Assembly (NCBI RefSeq): GCF_900114095.1
Contig: NZ_FORV01000005.1
Coordinates: forward strand, 62,001-126,000
Length of the DNA stretch: 64,000 nt
Reading direction: 5' to 3'
Source of the DNA: Sphingomonas sp. NFR04
GTDB lineage: Bacteria; Pseudomonadota; Alphaproteobacteria; Sphingomonadales; Sphingomonadaceae
This document shows positions 30,677 to 39,199 of the stretch, in pieces (within the stretch, counting starts at the first letter, position 1; each line of letters begins with the position of its first letter). The notes under the pieces are model-generated. The model did no database searches and was not told the origin of the DNA. It worked only from the letters and a program-made list of their open reading frames with translations. A program made the position numbers and the translations under genes.

Positions 30677-31758
30677 CGCGCCCCTCCCCTGCCGATCAAC
30701 CGGCCGATTTCATCGGGCGGCAGCACCGCGCTCGCCCGTCCTGCCGTCGCCACCGCGCCGGGCATGCCCCAGACGACGGACGTTGCCTGGTCCTGCACCA
30801 GCACCTTGGCGCCGGCTTCGACCATCCGCCCGGCGCCTTCGCAGCCGTCCCGGCCCATGCCGCTCAGCACCACGCCCAGCGCCCGCGCGCCGAACACCTC
30901 GGCGATGCTGTCGAACATCGGGTCGACCGAAGGCATGCAGCCGCTGCGCGCCCATTCGGTGCTCAGCCGGATCGCCGCGCCCTCGGAGGTACGGACCACC
31001 TTCATGTGCGCGTCGCCGGGCGCGATCACGATCCGGCCGGGGCGGATCCGCATCCGGTCGGTCGCGACGTCGCACGGCCGGCTGCCGAGCACGGCAAGCT
31101 GGGTGGCGAAATAGCTCATGAAGCTCGGCGGCAGATGCTGGGTGACCAGGATCGGCAGCTGGAAGCTTGCCGGGATCTGGCGGAAGAACTGGCTGAGCGC
31201 ATGGATCCCGCCGGTCGAGGCGCCGATCGCGACGATCTGGAAGGCATCGAGCTGGACGCTTGCGCTCGCCAGCCTTGCCGCCTGCGCAGGCGGACAGGCC
31301 GCGATGGGATCGCTCGGCATGTCGAACAGCTTGGCCAGCCGTTCCTCGAGCACTTCGGCGAAGCGCCCGCCAAACGCCCCGACGCCCGGCTTCACCAGCG
31401 TATCGGCGGCGCCCAGCGCCAGCGCCTGCAGCGTCGTCGCCGCGCCTTCATCAGCCGAGGAGGAGACGATCAGCACCTTCGCGCCCTTGCCCGCGGCAAC
31501 CATGTCAGGCAGCGCGGTGAGGCCGTCGATGCCGGGCATGGCGATGTCGAGCAGGATGATGTCCACCGTCTCGCGCGACAGATAGTCGAGCGCCGCGCGC
31601 GCCTCGCTCAGCGCCGCCGCTACCCGGAAGCGCCGCGTGCCTTCGATCATCCGGCTCAGCACCGATCGGGCGACGACCGAATCGTCGACGATCAGCACCC
31701 GCCCCGTGGCGAGGGCAGCGGCTGGATCGATCGGCTGCGGGGAGGACAGGCTCGTCAC
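30673..31758 (-). CDS. cheB: Chemotaxis response regulator protein-glutamate methylesterase CheB
   Basis: Response regulator/methylesterase of 361 residues. The receiver domain has 'IVDDS' and the phospho-Asp at residue 71 in 'LLDIAMPG'. The C-terminal esterase has the nucleophile Ser in 'GASTGGIHAL', His in 'TQHLPPSF', and Asp in 'GMGRDGCEGA'. GTG start at 31758, 25 nt after cheY. Fully conserved catalytic triad. Confidence 0.95.
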   Translation of the reverse strand: MTSLSSPQPIDPAAALATGRVLIVDDSVVARSVLSRMIEGTRRFRVAAALSEARAALDYLSRETVDIILLDIAMPGIDGLTALPDMVAAGKGAKVLIVSSSADEGAATTLQALALGAADTLVKPGVGAFGGRFAEVLEERLAKLFDMPSDPIAACPPAQAARLASASVQLDAFQIVAIGASTGGIHALSQFFRQIPASFQLPILVTQHLPPSFMSYFATQLAVLGSRPCDVATDRMRIRPGRIVIAPGDAHMKVVRTSEGAAIRLSTEWARSGCMPSVDPMFDSIAEVFGARALGVVLSGMGRDGCEGAGRMVEAGAKVLVQDQATSVVWGMPGAVATAGRASAVLPPDEIGRLIGRGGAR

Positions 31759-31783
31759 GCGGGCGCGCTCCGGCGGGAGGAAG

Positions 31784-32149
31784 TCAGGCGACGCCGACGA
31801 TCTGCAGCTTGCTTTCCAGCGTCTCGCGATCGAACGGCTTCATCACATATTCGTCCGCGCCAGCTTCGATCGCGGCGCGGATATAGGCCATGCCGTTCTC
31901 GGTGGTGCAGAACACCACCTTGGGGCGCTTCTCCAGCCCCGCATTCTTGAGCGCGCGCAGGAAATCCATGCCGCTCATCACCGGCATGTTCCAGTCGAGC
32001 AGCACCACGTCGGGCGTGGCGGCCAGGCAGGAATCGAGCGCCTCGCGCCCGTCACCGGCCTCGCGGACTTCGAAATCGAGCGTTTCGAGAATGTGCCGGG
32101 CGACTTTCCGGATCACTTTCGAATCGTCCACGACGAGGCACGTCTTCAT
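31784..32149 (-). CDS. cheY: Single-domain response regulator, CheY type
   Basis: A 121-residue receiver with acidic pair D8-D9, phospho-Asp52 ('LLDWNMPVMSG'), the switch Thr in 'CTTEN' and the Lys in 'VMKPF'. Encoded between cheW and cheB, so it is the output regulator of this CheA system. Start ATG 32149. Confidence 0.93.
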   Translation of the reverse strand: MKTCLVVDDSKVIRKVARHILETLDFEVREAGDGREALDSCLAATPDVVLLDWNMPVMSGMDFLRALKNAGLEKRPKVVFCTTENGMAYIRAAIEAGADEYVMKPFDRETLESKLQIVGVA

Positions 32150-32225
32150 GGGTCCCTGATCCCCTGGCAGGTGTCTTTGAAATTTCACTTTACCTGCAAG
32201 GTGTAAGCTTCGCGTTAATCCGCGT

Positions 32226-32654
32226 TCAGGAAAGCAGCGCCGATGCCGGGACCAAAGCCGCGAGGTCGACGACGAGGATCGGCTCGCCGTCACGCTCGAC
32301 CAACCCGCGCGCCGCGTTCCGCCAATTCCCCTCCAGCGCGATGCCGCCGGCGAGCGGGCGCAGCTCGAACGGCTCGACATCCTCCAGCGTGTCGACCAGC
32401 ATCGCGTAATGATGCCCGTCGATCGCGGTGATCACCGCGCGGCGGGCGAGCGTGCAGCCGTTCATCCCCAGCGCCGCCTCGGTATCGACCACGGTGACGA
32501 CGCGGCTGCGCAGCGCCGCGAGCCCGCGCACCGCCTTCGCCGCGCGCGGCACCGCGGTAACCTCACCGATATCGACCACCGATTCGACCTGGTCCGAATC
32601 GATCGCGACGGTTCGGCCCGCCACTTCGGCAATCAGGTATAATTGCTGTGCCAT
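32226..32654 (-). CDS. cheW: Chemotaxis coupling protein CheW
   Basis: A 142-residue SH3-like coupling protein linking receptors to CheA. The CheW fold is visible as 'LYLIAEVAGRTVAIDSDQVESVV', 'LAALRSRVVTVVD' and 'GEPILVVDL'. The ATG at 32654 shares one base with the cheA stop (TGATG), so translation is coupled. Confidence 0.9.
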   Translation of the reverse strand: MAQQLYLIAEVAGRTVAIDSDQVESVVDIGEVTAVPRAAKAVRGLAALRSRVVTVVDTEAALGMNGCTLARRAVITAIDGHHYAMLVDTLEDVEPFELRPLAGGIALEGNWRNAARGLVERDGEPILVVDLAALVPASALLS

Positions 32655-34972
32655 CAGCACCCTCCCCGTGCGCCGACCCGCGCCTCCAGCGCGAAGAGCA
32701 GCCCCGCGCGGTCATAGCGGTAGACGCTGTCGTCGCCGGGCTCGGCCTGGCGCTTGCGGCGCAGGCGGACCACCGGCGCGGCAGGTGTCCCAGGATCGGC
32801 GGAGTCGGCGGCGAGCACCACTGCCGGGATCTCCCCTGGCGCGAGGCTCGCAGACACACGATAGCCTGCGGTCTCCAGAAGCGGCCGGACGAAGGTCGCC
32901 AGCCAGCCATCCTTGTCGCCGGCCAGCAGGCACAGGGGCGCGTCCTCCGCCGCGATGCGGTCGACATGCATGTCGAACACCCACAGCACGTCGAGCACCT
33001 CGATCTGCTCGCCCTCGACCAGCGCCACCCCCATCGCTGCGCCGGGCGAGCGTGCCGGGGCGATTTCGGCGGGCAGGGTCACGATCTCGATCGCCTCGTC
33101 GATCGCATAGGCGACTTCGGCGTCCTCGTCCTTCAGCCGCAGCACGCTCAGCCGCTCGCGGCCGTCGAGCGGCCCTTGCATCGCCAGCGGCACGATGCGA
33201 CCGTCGATCGCGAGGCGGTGACTTCCCGCCGCCATCTGCACCTGCGCGGCCGAAACCTTCTCAACGCGATCGACCGCTGCCAGCGGCACCGCGCGGCGGA
33301 CGCCGTCGAGATCGTCGAACAGCAAAGCCGGCAGCCCCGGCGCCGCCGCTTCCTCGATCACATCGCCGAACGCGGCGCTGAGGTCGCGGCTGAAGTCGAG
33401 GCCGCCCACCCGCGCCATCCCCGCGCTGTCGAGCAGCAGCATCGGCAGCCCGGAATCGGGCAAGGTCTGCCCGGCATAGATGCCGGTCGCCATCACCGCG
33501 GGCGAGGCGGGCTTGATCACCAGCTCTTCATTGTCGAGCACCTCGTCGACGGCGAGCGCATAGCTCCCTACCCCCGCCCCGACGATCACCAGCATCCGCG
33601 GCCCGTGGCGCTCGCGATCGGGGCAGAGTTCGAGCAGATGCCCGAGGTCGAGCAGCGGCATGCGACGGTCGCGCACCGTTGCGATCGGCGTGCCGCCCAG
33701 CTGGTCGATGCGGATCGCTTCGCCGCGCTCGCTGACGATCTCCTCGATCGACTGGCGGGGGATGGCGAAGCGCTGCTTGCCCGCGCCGACGATGATCGCC
33801 GAGATGATCGACAGCGTCAGCGGCACATGGATGGCAATGCGCAGGCCCTTGCCGGGCACGTTGTCCAGCTCCACCCGCCCGCCGATCTGGTCGATGCTCG
33901 CCTTGACCACGTCCATGCCGACCCCGCGGCCGCTGATCTCGGACACGATGTCCTTGCTCGACAGGCCGGGGTGGAACATCAGCTCGAGCTTGGCCGCATC
34001 GCTCAGCGCATGCAGGTCGCGCTCGCCGCGAATGCCGCTGGCCGCCAGCTTCTGGATCAGCCGCTCGACATTTACCCCGCGGCCGTCATCGGCGATCTCG
34101 ATGATGATCTGGTTGCCCGATTGCCGCGCCGAGACGCACAGCCGGCCGACCTCGCGCTTGCCCGCGGCACGGCGCTCGGCCGGCGCCTCGATGCCATGGT
34201 CGATCGCGTTGCGGATGATGTGGACCAAGGGATCGCGCATCACCTCGATCATCTCGCGGTCGAGCTCGACGTCCGATCCCTCGACCTGCAGCGCCACCGA
34301 CTTGCCGAGCCCCGCCGCGGTGTCGCGCACCATGCGTGGCAGCGGCGAGAACAGCGCGTCGATCTTCTGCATGCGGGTGCGCGTGACGGTGTCGCGCATC
34401 TCGCCGACGGTCAGCGACAGCCGCTCCAGCGCCGCCTCGACGGCCGGATCGATCTCGCCTGCTCGCAGCCGCCGGGCAAGCTCGTTGCGCGCCAGCACCA
34501 TCTCGGACATGCCGCTCATCATCCGGTCGAGCAGGTCGACGCCCAGCCGCACGCTGCGCGACGGCGCCCGCTGCGCCACCGGCGAGGGCAGCACGATCTC
34601 GTCCGATCCTTCCGCCAGCGCCGCGATCAGCAATTCCTCGCCGCTGTCGTCCAGCGCCGCCCCGGCATCGATCGCCTCGACGATCTCGCCGATCCGGTCG
34701 ACCACGGCGAGCACCGCATTGACCAGCGCCCGATCGGGCACGCGCGCGCCATCGCGCACCTGCGCCAGCACGTCCTCTGCGGCATGCGCCAGCCGCTCCA
34801 GCCGCGGCAGGTCGAGAAACCCGCAGCTGCCCTTCACGGTGTGGACGAAGCGAAAGATCGCATCGAGCCGCGCCCGGTCGTCGGGCTGCGACTCCCAGGC
34901 GACGATCTCGCCCGAAAGCGCCTCGAGCGTCTCGCGCGTCTCGGCGATGAAGTCCTGCAGCAGGTCGTCCAT
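32654..34972 (-). CDS. cheA: Chemotaxis histidine kinase CheA with extra C-terminal domains
   Basis: A 772-residue hybrid kinase. Order of domains: HPt with phospho-His in 'FRFVHTVKGSCG'; no clear P2; dimerisation helices; HATPase with N-box 'HIIRNAIDHGIEAP' and G-boxes 'DDGRGV' and 'GRGVGMDVV'. A first CheW-like domain follows, then a second CheW-like segment ('RRAVPLAAVDRVEKVSA'). The tail, about 95 residues, resembles a receiver domain cut short ('LETAGYRVSAS...VVLAADSADPG'). The tail keeps an Asp at the phospho-site position but lacks the final Lys helix. First gene of the operon, start ATG 34972. Confidence 0.93.
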   Translation of the reverse strand: MDDLLQDFIAETRETLEALSGEIVAWESQPDDRARLDAIFRFVHTVKGSCGFLDLPRLERLAHAAEDVLAQVRDGARVPDRALVNAVLAVVDRIGEIVEAIDAGAALDDSGEELLIAALAEGSDEIVLPSPVAQRAPSRSVRLGVDLLDRMMSGMSEMVLARNELARRLRAGEIDPAVEAALERLSLTVGEMRDTVTRTRMQKIDALFSPLPRMVRDTAAGLGKSVALQVEGSDVELDREMIEVMRDPLVHIIRNAIDHGIEAPAERRAAGKREVGRLCVSARQSGNQIIIEIADDGRGVNVERLIQKLAASGIRGERDLHALSDAAKLELMFHPGLSSKDIVSEISGRGVGMDVVKASIDQIGGRVELDNVPGKGLRIAIHVPLTLSIISAIIVGAGKQRFAIPRQSIEEIVSERGEAIRIDQLGGTPIATVRDRRMPLLDLGHLLELCPDRERHGPRMLVIVGAGVGSYALAVDEVLDNEELVIKPASPAVMATGIYAGQTLPDSGLPMLLLDSAGMARVGGLDFSRDLSAAFGDVIEEAAAPGLPALLFDDLDGVRRAVPLAAVDRVEKVSAAQVQMAAGSHRLAIDGRIVPLAMQGPLDGRERLSVLRLKDEDAEVAYAIDEAIEIVTLPAEIAPARSPGAAMGVALVEGEQIEVLDVLWVFDMHVDRIAAEDAPLCLLAGDKDGWLATFVRPLLETAGYRVSASLAPGEIPAVVLAADSADPGTPAAPVVRLRRKRQAEPGDDSVYRYDRAGLLFALEARVGARGGC

Positions 34973-35032
34973 GGGGCCCCGGTGGAAATTTCCGCCTGCC
35001 ACCATGGCGACCGAGGGTTAATTCCGGGTTAT

Positions 35033-35061
35033 GGAACGGCGCGTTTCCCACACGCCGTTCC
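35033..35061. terminator. Hairpin between haloperoxidase gene and cheA
   Basis: A 9-bp perfect stem GGAACGGCG / CGCCGTTCC with an 11-nt loop, just beyond the haloperoxidase stop. No T tract on either strand, so terminator function is a guess from position. Confidence 0.4.
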
Positions 35062-35069
35062 GCATCGGC

Positions 35070-36983
35070 TCACCATCCCAGCCGGCTGGCTGGCACTGCG
35101 ACCTCGACGCCATCGACATAGACGCGCCCCTCCTGGATGTGCACCTTGCGGGGCTCCCCATCCGCGCGCCGGGCGAAGGTGCGGAAGGTGAAGAAGGGCT
35201 TTTCATTGGCGTCGGTAGTGATGGCGGCGAGCATCTCGGCGGCGAGGGCCTCGCCCAGCATCAGGCTGCGCGTATTGTCCGTCCGCCAATGCACCCCGCC
35301 CATCGACCGGCCCATCGCCACATTCTGGGCAAGCTTGTTGAGTTCGCCCTCGATCGTCAGCTTGGCAGCGTCGCCGCCGGTATATGCACGGCGATTGTCG
35401 ACGCTCTCCAGGGGAGCGTGGATGCCGCCCTTCGGCGGTCCGTCCTCGTCGCCGGTACCGGTGGAATAGGCCACCCAGGGCTGGATCGCCTTCGACGGGC
35501 CATAGGGCACGTCGCGCTCGGTCAGCGTCGAGAAGGCCACCGGATGATCATTCCCGCGGGCATCCGTCATATAGGTCAAGAAATAGGCCTTGAGGACGGT
35601 GACGCAGGCGCCGGCGACCGTCGCATGGCCCGCCCCATAGGCGGGGTGCGTCGGGCTGCCCGCGGTAAAGGCGAGCGGCAGCAGCAGCGAATCTGCGTTC
35701 TTGTCCCGCACCGTTTTGGCGGCGTGCGTCTTCGCTACCCAATCGGGCAGCCCATAGTCACGGGTTTCCTCGCAGACGCCGATCGTCTGCACGTGCACCA
35801 GGCCGCCATAGGCTTCCGGCCGCAGCCGCAGATGCTGCTGCCATTTCTGCTGCCAAACCGTCTTCAGCGCCCGCGTCGCCACCTCGGAGACCAGCGCGAG
35901 CAGATGCGGCCCGCCCAGCACACCGAAGCCAGCTTCGCGACTGGGCAGGGTGGCCTGCACCAGCTTGTTGCCAAGATCGGCATATGGGTTGCCCAGCGAC
36001 CATTTCGCGCCGCCGGAAAGCAGGATCAGCGCGGCGCTGAAATAGGCCTGGTGCAGCGCATCCTTGTTCACGAACCGGGCCAGATCGCGCATCGTCGCAA
36101 TATAGCGGCGCTTGGTTCCGAAGAAGCTGCTGTCGAACTCATTGGACTGGCTGTAGCTCTGGCCGTGCCGATCCTTGCCGCTGTTCTGGGCCTGCAACCA
36201 GTCCTCGAAGTGGACCAGATAGTCGCGGCCCGCCGCATAGGGCAGCTCGCGCTGGTCGATCGTCTGGGTGCCATAGGGCGCCGGACGCAGGAAGAACTGG
36301 CTGACCAGCGGCCCATATTCATCGCCGGGCAAGCCGAGCCGGAACAGGGTCTGCGCCGAGAAGTCGTCGAACCCGCCGGACGATCCGGGGATATCCACCC
36401 CCAGCAGGAAATGGTCGCCATCGCCGTCGCCGTTCAGGATCGCACCCGCGGCAGAGACCGCGTTCGACGCCAGCGCCGCCTCGAACTTCGCGTTGATCTC
36501 CTTGCAGGCGGCTTCCACCGTTGCCGCCGCTGGCCAGCCCTTGGCGTGCGACGCCTTGGACCAGTCACCCAGATCGGCATCGCGCAGGATCGCCATCCAG
36601 TACAGCTCGGTCATTTCCGCAGCGGTGGTATTGCTATTCACCCGCGGCGCCGGCGGCATCGTGTAGAGCGTGGGCGCATGGACGAGCGCGTCGCGCGCCA
36701 GCCCGGCCTGGGGATTGGTGAAGGTCGCGGCGGGCCCGAATTTCTTTGCGTCCTTGTCCGGCACCAGTTCGCGCGGCGCGCCCTGCGGCACCTGCGCGAA
36801 GCCGCGACCATCGCCGCGCGTCGCGGCGACCAGCGCAGCGAACGCAGCCGGCTCGACCTCGCCGAACTGATTGTGCGGCAAGCTCTTGTGAAAGCTGCCG
36901 ACGCCGTGGACCGCCTCGGGCGGTTGATCCTTTTGGGTGGTTATCTGCCAAATACGATTGGTATCGCCATTCGTGACGCTCAT
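35070..36983 (-). CDS. Vanadium-dependent haloperoxidase
   Basis: A 637-residue PAP2-superfamily enzyme that oxidises halides with hydrogen peroxide, using a histidine-bound vanadate. The vanadate pocket is visible in order: 'KWQQHLRLRPE' (Lys and Arg), 'HPAYGAGHATVAGA' (Gly-His) and 'GRSMGGVHWRTDN' (Arg, Gly and the axial His). This is the algal bromoperoxidase arrangement. No signal peptide is seen. ATG 36983 follows GAGGAGG at 5 nt; a much longer frame upstream is not conserved. It is a single gene with no obvious partner. Confidence 0.88.
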   Translation of the reverse strand: MSVTNGDTNRIWQITTQKDQPPEAVHGVGSFHKSLPHNQFGEVEPAAFAALVAATRGDGRGFAQVPQGAPRELVPDKDAKKFGPAATFTNPQAGLARDALVHAPTLYTMPPAPRVNSNTTAAEMTELYWMAILRDADLGDWSKASHAKGWPAAATVEAACKEINAKFEAALASNAVSAAGAILNGDGDGDHFLLGVDIPGSSGGFDDFSAQTLFRLGLPGDEYGPLVSQFFLRPAPYGTQTIDQRELPYAAGRDYLVHFEDWLQAQNSGKDRHGQSYSQSNEFDSSFFGTKRRYIATMRDLARFVNKDALHQAYFSAALILLSGGAKWSLGNPYADLGNKLVQATLPSREAGFGVLGGPHLLALVSEVATRALKTVWQQKWQQHLRLRPEAYGGLVHVQTIGVCEETRDYGLPDWVAKTHAAKTVRDKNADSLLLPLAFTAGSPTHPAYGAGHATVAGACVTVLKAYFLTYMTDARGNDHPVAFSTLTERDVPYGPSKAIQPWVAYSTGTGDEDGPPKGGIHAPLESVDNRRAYTGGDAAKLTIEGELNKLAQNVAMGRSMGGVHWRTDNTRSLMLGEALAAEMLAAITTDANEKPFFTFRTFARRADGEPRKVHIQEGRVYVDGVEVAVPASRLGW

Positions 36984-37287
36984 CCTGGCCTCCTCGCGCT
37001 CGAACTTGGGAAAGTTCACTAACAAGCACTGGCGACCACGCCCGAATTGCCATCCGGGTCGATTGGATTCCCGGGAAGTCTGCACATCCACGGTGCAAAG
37101 TAATTCCCGGCGGAACGATGTTGGCCTGAGCCAGAGCAGCCAACAGAAGCCGCCCGTGAACCCAGCGTAACGCGGGCGAGCCAAATAGGCCCGCGCGACT
37201 CGTCTATCCGAATGCGATGCTATGTATCGCGGGACGGCGGCATACTCAACTCGTCCGCGCATCGTACGCCGTGGCGGCGGACCCCGC
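36984..37287. other. Gene-free stretch upstream of the haloperoxidase
   Basis: About 300 nt between the haloperoxidase start and the end of chpT, both read on the minus strand. It must hold the haloperoxidase promoter. No recognised operator, repeat or small gene was found. Confidence 0.5.
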
Positions 37288-37932
37288 TCAGGCTACGGGA
37301 AACGATGCCCCGAACAGCAACACTTCGGACTCGGGCGGGCTCACCTGAAGCGCGCCGCCATGCTGCACGACCAGCTCATGCGCCAGGAACGCCGCCGCCG
37401 CACGCGGGGTGATCGGCACTTCCTCGCGTCCGCCGGCGAGCGCGCCGCGCAGTTCGGGGTCGAGCACGATGCGCGGGCCGTCCGCGCGGATCACGATCTC
37501 GATCGCGCCGTCGGTGGTCTCGGCACCGATATCGAGCTGGCCGCCGCGGACCAGCGCGTCGCCGCCGATCAGCGCCAGGTTGAGCAGCACCTTGATCGCC
37601 TGCTTGGCCATCACCGGCTCCTCGACCATCCAGCCGATCTTCACCCGGTGATTGTCGCCGAACAGCCCTTCGAGCGCGGCCTGCGCCTCGCGCGTGTCCA
37701 CCGTCTCGCCGAATCCGCCGGCCGCGCCGAACGCGAGGCGGAAGAACTTCAGCTTGTTGGCGCTCGCCCGCGCGCTCTCCGCCAGCAGCTCCAGGCAGCG
37801 GGCGCGCATCTCCGGATCATGTTCGTCGGCAAGCAGTTCCAGACCGTTGTTGAGCGCACCCACGGGGCTCAGCAAGTCGTGGCACAGGCGCGAACAAAGC
37901 AGACTCGCGAATTCGGTAGGGCTGATATTCAA
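37288..37932 (-). CDS. chpT: Histidine phosphotransferase ChpT
   Basis: A 214-residue phosphotransfer protein that in Alphaproteobacteria carries phosphate from CckA to CtrA/CpdR. The helical hairpin with the phospho-His is 'LLCSRLCHDLLSPVGALNN' (about residues 11-29), followed by a degenerate HATPase-like domain with no nucleotide motifs. TTG 37932 has GGAG 9 nt upstream; the conserved region starts directly after it. Confidence 0.85.
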   Translation of the reverse strand: MNISPTEFASLLCSRLCHDLLSPVGALNNGLELLADEHDPEMRARCLELLAESARASANKLKFFRLAFGAAGGFGETVDTREAQAALEGLFGDNHRVKIGWMVEEPVMAKQAIKVLLNLALIGGDALVRGGQLDIGAETTDGAIEIVIRADGPRIVLDPELRGALAGGREEVPITPRAAAAFLAHELVVQHGGALQVSPPESEVLLFGASFPVA

Positions 37933-38141
37933 GTTCTGAGGCTCCAGCTGTGAATCCCCTTTGGCGCAGCGCGTGGGAAGCTGCAAGCATCGTGGCAGCA
38001 TCCTCGCGTGATCGGTGGCGCAGGTTGGACGAACCGGGATTGCGCGCGGCGGCCACGATAAAACGCGCCGTCTAGCTGCGCTTGCTGGTGGGGTAGAAAA
38101 GCAATCGGGGGGCGGAAAGCCCCTTTATACTTCGCGCGGGC

Positions 38142-38174
38142 GGCCCGGCGGGCGCGGAGGCGTCCCGCCGGGCC
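38142..38174 (-). terminator. Terminator-like hairpin after the 47-residue membrane protein gene
   Basis: An 11-bp perfect stem GGCCCGGCGGG / CCCGCCGGGCC with an 11-nt loop, 6 nt beyond the stop codon. No U tract. Confidence 0.5.
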
Positions 38175-38179
38175 GTGCC

Positions 38180-38323
38180 TCAAACTCTGCGGCCGGTGAA
38201 GAGCTGGATCAGGCCGATCACGAGCGCGATCACGAGCAGGATGTGGATGATCCCGCCGGCGATGTGGAACGAGAAGCCCAGCAACCACAGGATGACCAGA
38301 ATTACGACGAGCGTCCAAAGCAT
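38180..38323 (-). CDS. Small lmo0937-type membrane protein
   Basis: A 47-residue protein made of two transmembrane helices (about 2-19 and 22-42) with 'GFSFHIAGG' between, ending in 'FTGRRV'. This matches the lmo0937 family of tiny stress-linked membrane proteins. The ATG at 38323 has a GGGAGAGA site. An EcfG-type promoter match lies 29 nt upstream. Confidence 0.8.
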   Translation of the reverse strand: MLWTLVVILVILWLLGFSFHIAGGIIHILLVIALVIGLIQLFTGRRV

Positions 38324-38351
38324 GATATCTCTCCCTGAAATCGGTCCGGTT

Positions 38352-38377
38352 AACGTGAGGAGGGGCAGGATCGTTCC
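38352..38377 (-). promoter_or_regulatory. EcfG-type promoter of the 47-residue membrane protein
   Basis: On the minus strand, GGAAC, 17 nt, then CGTT, matching the alphaproteobacterial general-stress sigma-factor consensus GGAAC-N16/17-CGTT. It ends 28 nt before the start codon. Confidence 0.65.
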
Positions 38378-38459
38378 GGCTGCGCGCGGCAAGGGCAGAC
38401 TTTTCAGACGCTTCGGTCTGGTCTAGCGCCGAACGCTTACCCTTGCAGGAGCGCGCACC

Positions 38460-39116
38460 ATGCCCCGACAGCTGACGATCGACTTCGTTTCCGACGTGGT
38501 CTGTCCCTGGTGCGTGATCGGCCTGAAGGGGCTGGAGGAAGCGCTGGCCCGCGCGAGCGACGCCGTGACGGCCGAGATCCGCTTCCACCCCTTCGAGCTC
38601 AACCCGGCGATGGCGCCCGAGGGCGAGAACATCGTCGAGCATATCGGCCGCAAATATGGCGCGACGCCCGAACAGTCCGCCGGCACCCGCGCGATGATCC
38701 GCGAGCGCGCGGCCGCGCTCGACTTCACCATGGCGATGGGCGACGATTCCCGCATCTACAACACCTTCGACGCGCACCGGCTGCTCCACTGGGCCGGGCT
38801 GGTCGGTGACCAGCGGGCGCTGAAGATGGCGCTGTTCACCGCCTATTTCACCGAGGGCAAGAACCCCGGCGACCGAGCCGTACTGCTCGCCGCTGCCGAA
38901 CAGGCCGGGCTCGATGCCGCCGAGGCGGCGCGCGTGCTCGACGAGGGCCGCTATGCCGAGGAGGTGCGCGCCGAGGAAGCACTGTGGCAGTCGCGCGGTA
39001 TCCAGTCGGTGCCCGCCATCGTGATCGACCAGCGCTATCTGATCTCGGGCGGCCAGCCGCCGGAGGCCTTCGAACAGGCGCTGCGCCAGATCGCCGCCGA
39101 ACCGGCTAGCCTGTAA
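38460..39116 (+). CDS. DsbA family oxidoreductase (FrnE-like)
   Basis: A 218-residue thioredoxin-fold protein with an all-helical insert. The redox motif CPWC is at residues 15-18 ('DVVCPWCVIG') and the cis-Pro is in 'QSVPAIVID'. FrnE/2-hydroxychromene-isomerase-like relatives are cytoplasmic, and no signal peptide is present. AGGAGCG precedes the ATG. Confidence 0.88.
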   Translation: MPRQLTIDFVSDVVCPWCVIGLKGLEEALARASDAVTAEIRFHPFELNPAMAPEGENIVEHIGRKYGATPEQSAGTRAMIRERAAALDFTMAMGDDSRIYNTFDAHRLLHWAGLVGDQRALKMALFTAYFTEGKNPGDRAVLLAAAEQAGLDAAEAARVLDEGRYAEEVRAEEALWQSRGIQSVPAIVIDQRYLISGGQPPEAFEQALRQIAAEPASL

Positions 39117-39199
39117 CTTCAATTTTGTTACGGAATCGAATTGTTCCCAGCGAAAATCGCATGCTAGCGAGCGCAACCTAGATTCGAGGATCGAGAACG

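Noticed and set aside
35033..35061. EcfG promoter in front of cheA
   Set aside because: GGAAC and CGTT are present but 18 nt apart, and they belong to a perfect hairpin; spacing is outside the 16-17 nt consensus.
32648..35191. Very long reading frame on the plus strand opposite cheA
   Set aside because: It is an antisense shadow: its composition is His/Arg/Gln-rich with no domain, while the minus strand gives a complete CheA.
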